Shown here: piece after piece, positions 4,377 through 7,458 of the stretch | Layout: each line of letters opens with the position of its first letter | Numbering within the stretch: the stretch's first letter is position 1 | NCBI GenBank assembly: GCA_002298155.1 | Contig: DBME01000359.1 | Span: forward strand, 1 to 7,458 | DNA length: 7,458 bases | Source: Holophagaceae bacterium UBA706 | Lineage (GTDB): Bacteria; Acidobacteriota; Holophagae; Holophagales; Holophagaceae | Direction: 5' to 3' | Notes under the pieces: generated by a model | What the model was told of the DNA's origin: nothing | The model's database searches: none | Seen by the model: the letters and a program-made list of their open reading frames with translations, nothing else | Translations under genes and position numbers: made by a program

Positions 4377-7300
4377 CTACTCGACCGTGAGGTCGAAGCG
4401 CGTCTCCGCGTGGAACCCCTTCGCGGCCGTATCGGCCCCCCGGTAGAGCACCCAACCCGGCAACCCACGCTGGTAGGTGTGGGTCATGTGCCACAGTTCC
4501 AGCCGGCTGTTGGCCGTGAGGAGGTAGAGGGTGCGCTTGGGGTTGTAGGGGTTGGGGATCGCCACTGCCAGCCCGTCGTCGGAACGGCCGTAGGTCTTCC
4601 CCTGGAAGCGGAACCAGCCCTTCCCGAAGGTCACGGGCAGCTTCTTCTCCGCTGCCATGCGCGCCAGGAGGCTGTTCTCCTCCGGCCCACCGAAGACCAC
4701 CAGATCCCGGCCCGCAAGGTCCTCCTCCGTCACTTCGGCGTCGGGCTTGAGGGGAGGCAGGATCTCCGTGAAGGCGTCGGCCATGAGCTCGCGGTAGTTC
4801 AGGGCCAGGGAGCGGTTGGCTTCCACTTCCCGGGAGGTCCCGTGCACGTAGAGCAGGTGGTCGAAGTCGTCGATGAGGTTGGGGAGGGTGTAGGGATTCT
4901 CCTGAGGCACCGGCACGTCGTGCCCGCCGTTGAAGATCACCCGGGAAGGTTTCTCAGCGGCGTGGAAGGTGAAGGTGGACGCGGCCTCCTTGACCTCGAC
5001 CCGCTCCAGGCGCGAGGCCTTGGCGCCGCGCAGCTCCACGAAGGCCACGAAGTGCCAGGGCTTGCCGGGCTGGGTGACCTTCACGGTGACGTCGAAGCCC
5101 TCGGCGGCCTTGGCCACGGAGGCGGTGACGGCGGGATCCGGCAGGTCCTCGCGCTCGATCCATTGGGCCACGAAGGGCCGCAGGTCGCGGCCCGCGGCCG
5201 CGGAGGCGGCCTTCAGGAAATCCTCGGTGGTCATGGGGCGATCGTGGAATCCGTCATGCACGGCGGCAAGGGTCTTGGCGAAGAGGGCGTTGCCCAGGAG
5301 CAGGCGCAGCTGGTGCAGGAGGAAGGTGCCCTTGATGCGGGGGATCTGGTAGGCGCCGTAGCGGTCGTAGGCGGTGACGGCCTTGGCGGGGGCCAGGGGC
5401 GTCTCGCGGGAGGTGACGTAGGCGTAGCGGGCGTTCAGTTCGCCCAGGGCGTCGCGCAGGGTGTCGGCGGCCTTTTCGGGGGCCTCGGGCAGGCGCCGCA
5501 GCAGCGCGTGGTAGGCGGCGGAACCCGCCACGAACCAGTTCTCGCCGTCCGTGGCGGGGAACACGGTGTTGGACCAGAGCAGGCGCTTGGGATAGGCCAC
5601 CGCCTCCTTGACGGGGGCCAGATCGGCCTTGGCCTCGGTGACCGGCGCGGCCGGAGCTGCGGCGGCCGCATGGGCGGCCTTGAGCTTGTCGGCCACGAAC
5701 ACCGGGTTGAAGGTGGTGTAGCCCAGCGTCAGGTGGGGCGTGGCCCCGGGCAGGTCAGCCAGGTAGCGGCCCCCCACCCACTTCTCGCGCAGGGTGGTCT
5801 TGCCGAAATGGGCGATGAACATGAGCTTCTCGGCCATCTCGGAGGTGGTGAGCTTGCCGTCGCAGGCGTGGGGGCGGTTGATGGGGCTCGAGGCCTGCAC
5901 GGCCACGCCGGCCTCCAGGTCGAACTTGCCCTGGCCGTAGGTGCGGTAGAACTCCTGGAAGGCGATGTCGCGGTTCCAGGTGTTGAAGGTGATGTCCACG
6001 GGATTGTTGTCCGCGTTGGGCACCAGTTCCTTGCGCACCGTGAGGTCCCGGTTGTTGTTGTCGGCCCAAACGAAATCCTTGAGCCCGGCCGGGGTGTCCG
6101 CGGGGTGGCCCTTGCTGCCGGTGCGCCACAGGCGGGTCTTGTGGGTGCCCAGGAGGAAGACGGCGCCTTCGTCGGTCTTGGTGTCGGCGATGGTCCAGTC
6201 GTTGGTGTAAAGGCCGTTGTTGTGCTGGGTGAGGATGTCGGCCACCTGGTCGATGCTGGTGGCGTACTGGGCGGCCTTGCGGATTCGGTTGGCCTCGGGG
6301 GTTCCGTCGGGCTCATAGGGCGTCTGGGCCACCGTGGTCTCGCCGATGACGATGCCGGCGTCGTTGATGTACCAGTCCGTGCCCGAGCTGATGCCGCCGG
6401 GGAAGGTCTGCATCACGAAGCGGTGCCCCTGGGCGGGCTGGACGTCGACCATGACGTTCCAGTCCACGCCCGTGTAGCCCGGAGGCCACATGAAGATCTG
6501 TCCCATCACCACGCGCCCGTCCCGGGTGGCGGACTTGGTGGCCACGAAGGAGGAGCAGCGGTCCCCCTTCCCTTCCCGGGAGGCCTCGTCGTCGGCCTTG
6601 AGGAAGGTGCGGCCCGTGAGGGGCGTGGCCGTGACGCGCGCGGCGGAGGCCATCTCGCCCAGATCGATGTCGGAATTGATCGTCACGATGTCCAGGAGGT
6701 CGATGTCGCGGCCCCGGAACTTGGCCCCGGCCTTGGCGGCGCCGTCGGCGATGCCCTTCATCTCCTCCAGGAATTCAGGTTCGTATTTGCGCAGCATGAC
6801 GGCGTCCGCCAGGCTCCGGTAGCGGTCCCAGCCCCGGACAGGATCGGCCCGGTCCTGCAGGATGGCGAGCTTGTCCACGAACAGGGCCAGCTCGGTGGCC
6901 ACCAGCTGGCCGTACTGGAAGCCCCGGTCGTAGGCCCCACCCTCGATGTGCAGGACGATCCAGCCGCCGTCGTCGTAGCGGAAGCCCTTGCCGGCCCACC
7001 GTACGGTTTCCGTGGGGATGATGGCCGAGAGGTCGTCCACCTTCTCCAGGCGCACATCATCGAACCAGGCGGTGCCCGTGGTCCGGCCGTTGCGGCCCAG
7101 GTGCAGCTGCACCCGGTCCGTGGACGTGGTCGCGAAGAAATCCACCGTGACCCGCTGGGAACCATCACCGGCCACCGTGGCCGAGGTGTTGGTGAAGGGG
7201 AAGCTCTTCATGGAAAGGCAGGCGCCCAGGGCGGTGGGGTAGCGGGCGGTGGGATCCGGGCGCACCCCCTGGGTGCGGATCCAGGCGCTGAGCCGGTACA

Positions 7301-7457
7301 TCTGGCCCACCTGGAGCTTCAGGGGCTCGGACTGCACGGTGGATTCCGCGCCCGTGGCGGGGTTCTCCAGACGCAGGCTGCGGAAGCCCTGTACGTGGCC
7401 GGGACCCACCGAGACGCTGGCCGGGGACGGCGTCAGGAGGGTCCAGTCCGTGGGCCG
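4377..7457 (-). CDS. Secreted-type multidomain C45/phospholipase-B-like Ntn hydrolase with degenerate M1-peptidase domain, 5'-truncated
   Basis: The frame is open to the right edge (16 codons beyond the GTG at 7409, reading RPTDWTLLTPSPASVSV), so the start and any signal peptide are outside the window. Residues count from that GTG. Domain 1 (about 1-125) resembles a galactose-binding-fold carbohydrate-binding module: SLRLENP, then MYRLSAWIRT, ending AWFDDVRLEKV. Domain 2 (about 147-575) fits the C45 acyltransferase/phospholipase-B-like Ntn-hydrolase group: IEGGAYDRGFQYGQLVA (155-171), the probable nucleophile Cys285 in GDRCSSFVATKSATRDGRVVMGQ, SSGTDWYINDAGIVIGET (341-358) and HNNGLYTNDWTIADTKT (396-412). 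Such enzymes mature by self-cleavage before the Cys and hydrolyse amides or esters; the substrate here cannot be told. An Ala/Pro linker (577-603) leads to an M1-aminopeptidase-like segment (605-755) that lacks the zinc and catalytic residues, then a beta-type domain (758-830) and an unassigned C-terminal domain (838-1010). Convergent with the antitoxin gene. Coding is certain; the enzyme-family call is good. Confidence 0.9.
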   Translation of the reverse strand, partial: RPTDWTLLTPSPASVSVGPGHVQGFRSLRLENPATGAESTVQSEPLKLQVGQMYRLSAWIRTQGVRPDPTARYPTALGACLSMKSFPFTNTSATVAGDGSQRVTVDFFATTSTDRVQLHLGRNGRTTGTAWFDDVRLEKVDDLSAIIPTETVRWAGKGFRYDDGGWIVLHIEGGAYDRGFQYGQLVATELALFVDKLAILQDRADPVRGWDRYRSLADAVMLRKYEPEFLEEMKGIADGAAKAGAKFRGRDIDLLDIVTINSDIDLGEMASAARVTATPLTGRTFLKADDEASREGKGDRCSSFVATKSATRDGRVVMGQIFMWPPGYTGVDWNVMVDVQPAQGHRFVMQTFPGGISSGTDWYINDAGIVIGETTVAQTPYEPDGTPEANRIRKAAQYATSIDQVADILTQHNNGLYTNDWTIADTKTDEGAVFLLGTHKTRLWRTGSKGHPADTPAGLKDFVWADNNNRDLTVRKELVPNADNNPVDITFNTWNRDIAFQEFYRTYGQGKFDLEAGVAVQASSPINRPHACDGKLTTSEMAEKLMFIAHFGKTTLREKWVGGRYLADLPGATPHLTLGYTTFNPVFVADKLKAAHAAAAAPAAPVTEAKADLAPVKEAVAYPKRLLWSNTVFPATDGENWFVAGSAAYHALLRRLPEAPEKAADTLRDALGELNARYAYVTSRETPLAPAKAVTAYDRYGAYQIPRIKGTFLLHQLRLLLGNALFAKTLAAVHDGFHDRPMTTEDFLKAASAAAGRDLRPFVAQWIEREDLPDPAVTASVAKAAEGFDVTVKVTQPGKPWHFVAFVELRGAKASRLERVEVKEAASTFTFHAAEKPSRVIFNGGHDVPVPQENPYTLPNLIDDFDHLLYVHGTSREVEANRSLALNYRELMADAFTEILPPLKPDAEVTEEDLAGRDLVVFGGPEENSLLARMAAEKKLPVTFGKGWFRFQGKTYGRSDDGLAVAIPNPYNPKRTLYLLTANSRLELWHMTHTYQRGLPGWVLYRGADTAAKGFHAETRFDLTVE

Positions 7458-7458
7458 C

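Noticed and set aside
5729..6316. A 195-codon minus-strand open frame inside the large hydrolase gene
   Set aside because: Its Pro/Ser/Thr/Arg-rich composition is typical of a shifted frame of GC-rich coding DNA, and it is fully contained in the well-supported hydrolase gene.

Overview
The window looks like a bacterial chromosome segment of high GC content, interrupted by a shorter, AT-richer accessory stretch. The two edge genes use strongly GC-rich third positions and encode proteins typical of a large environmental genome. The protein styles (lineage-specific TPR-like protein, very large secreted multidomain hydrolase) are compatible with Acidobacteriota such as the Holophagae, but that is an impression without a marker gene and should be held loosely.

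Layout. (1) 3-2165, plus strand: the 3' part of a long protein of unknown function with TPR-like helical segments. Its frame stays open to the left edge, so the true start lies outside the window. (2) 2206-3210, minus strand, convergent with it: a hypothetical secreted protein with a signal peptide and clearly lower GC, carrying an internal 42-bp tandem duplication. (3) 3396-3795, plus strand: a decayed higB toxin fragment followed at the usual short spacing by an intact higA-type antitoxin gene. (4) 4014-4309, plus strand: an intact Phd/YefM (StbD/RelB-like) antitoxin gene with a good sigma70-type promoter, a palindrome inside the promoter spacer and a good ribosome binding site. No toxin gene follows it. 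(5) 4335-4349: a perfect 15-bp palindrome in the short convergent gap. (6) 4377-7457, minus strand: a secreted-type hydrolase of over 1000 residues, cut at the right edge. It joins a carbohydrate-binding-like domain, a C45/phospholipase-B-like Ntn-hydrolase domain, and an M1-peptidase-like domain in which every recognisable catalytic position is replaced.

How it fits together. No single pathway links these genes. The middle (about 2200-4310) reads as a small acquisition or decay zone between two long core-like genes: an AT-rich orphan secreted protein plus two antitoxins whose toxins are broken or missing. The most notable items are the two side-by-side orphan antitoxins and the pseudo-peptidase fusion in the large hydrolase. 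I see no rRNA, tRNA, CRISPR array, transposase or integrase, and no convincing complete new system.
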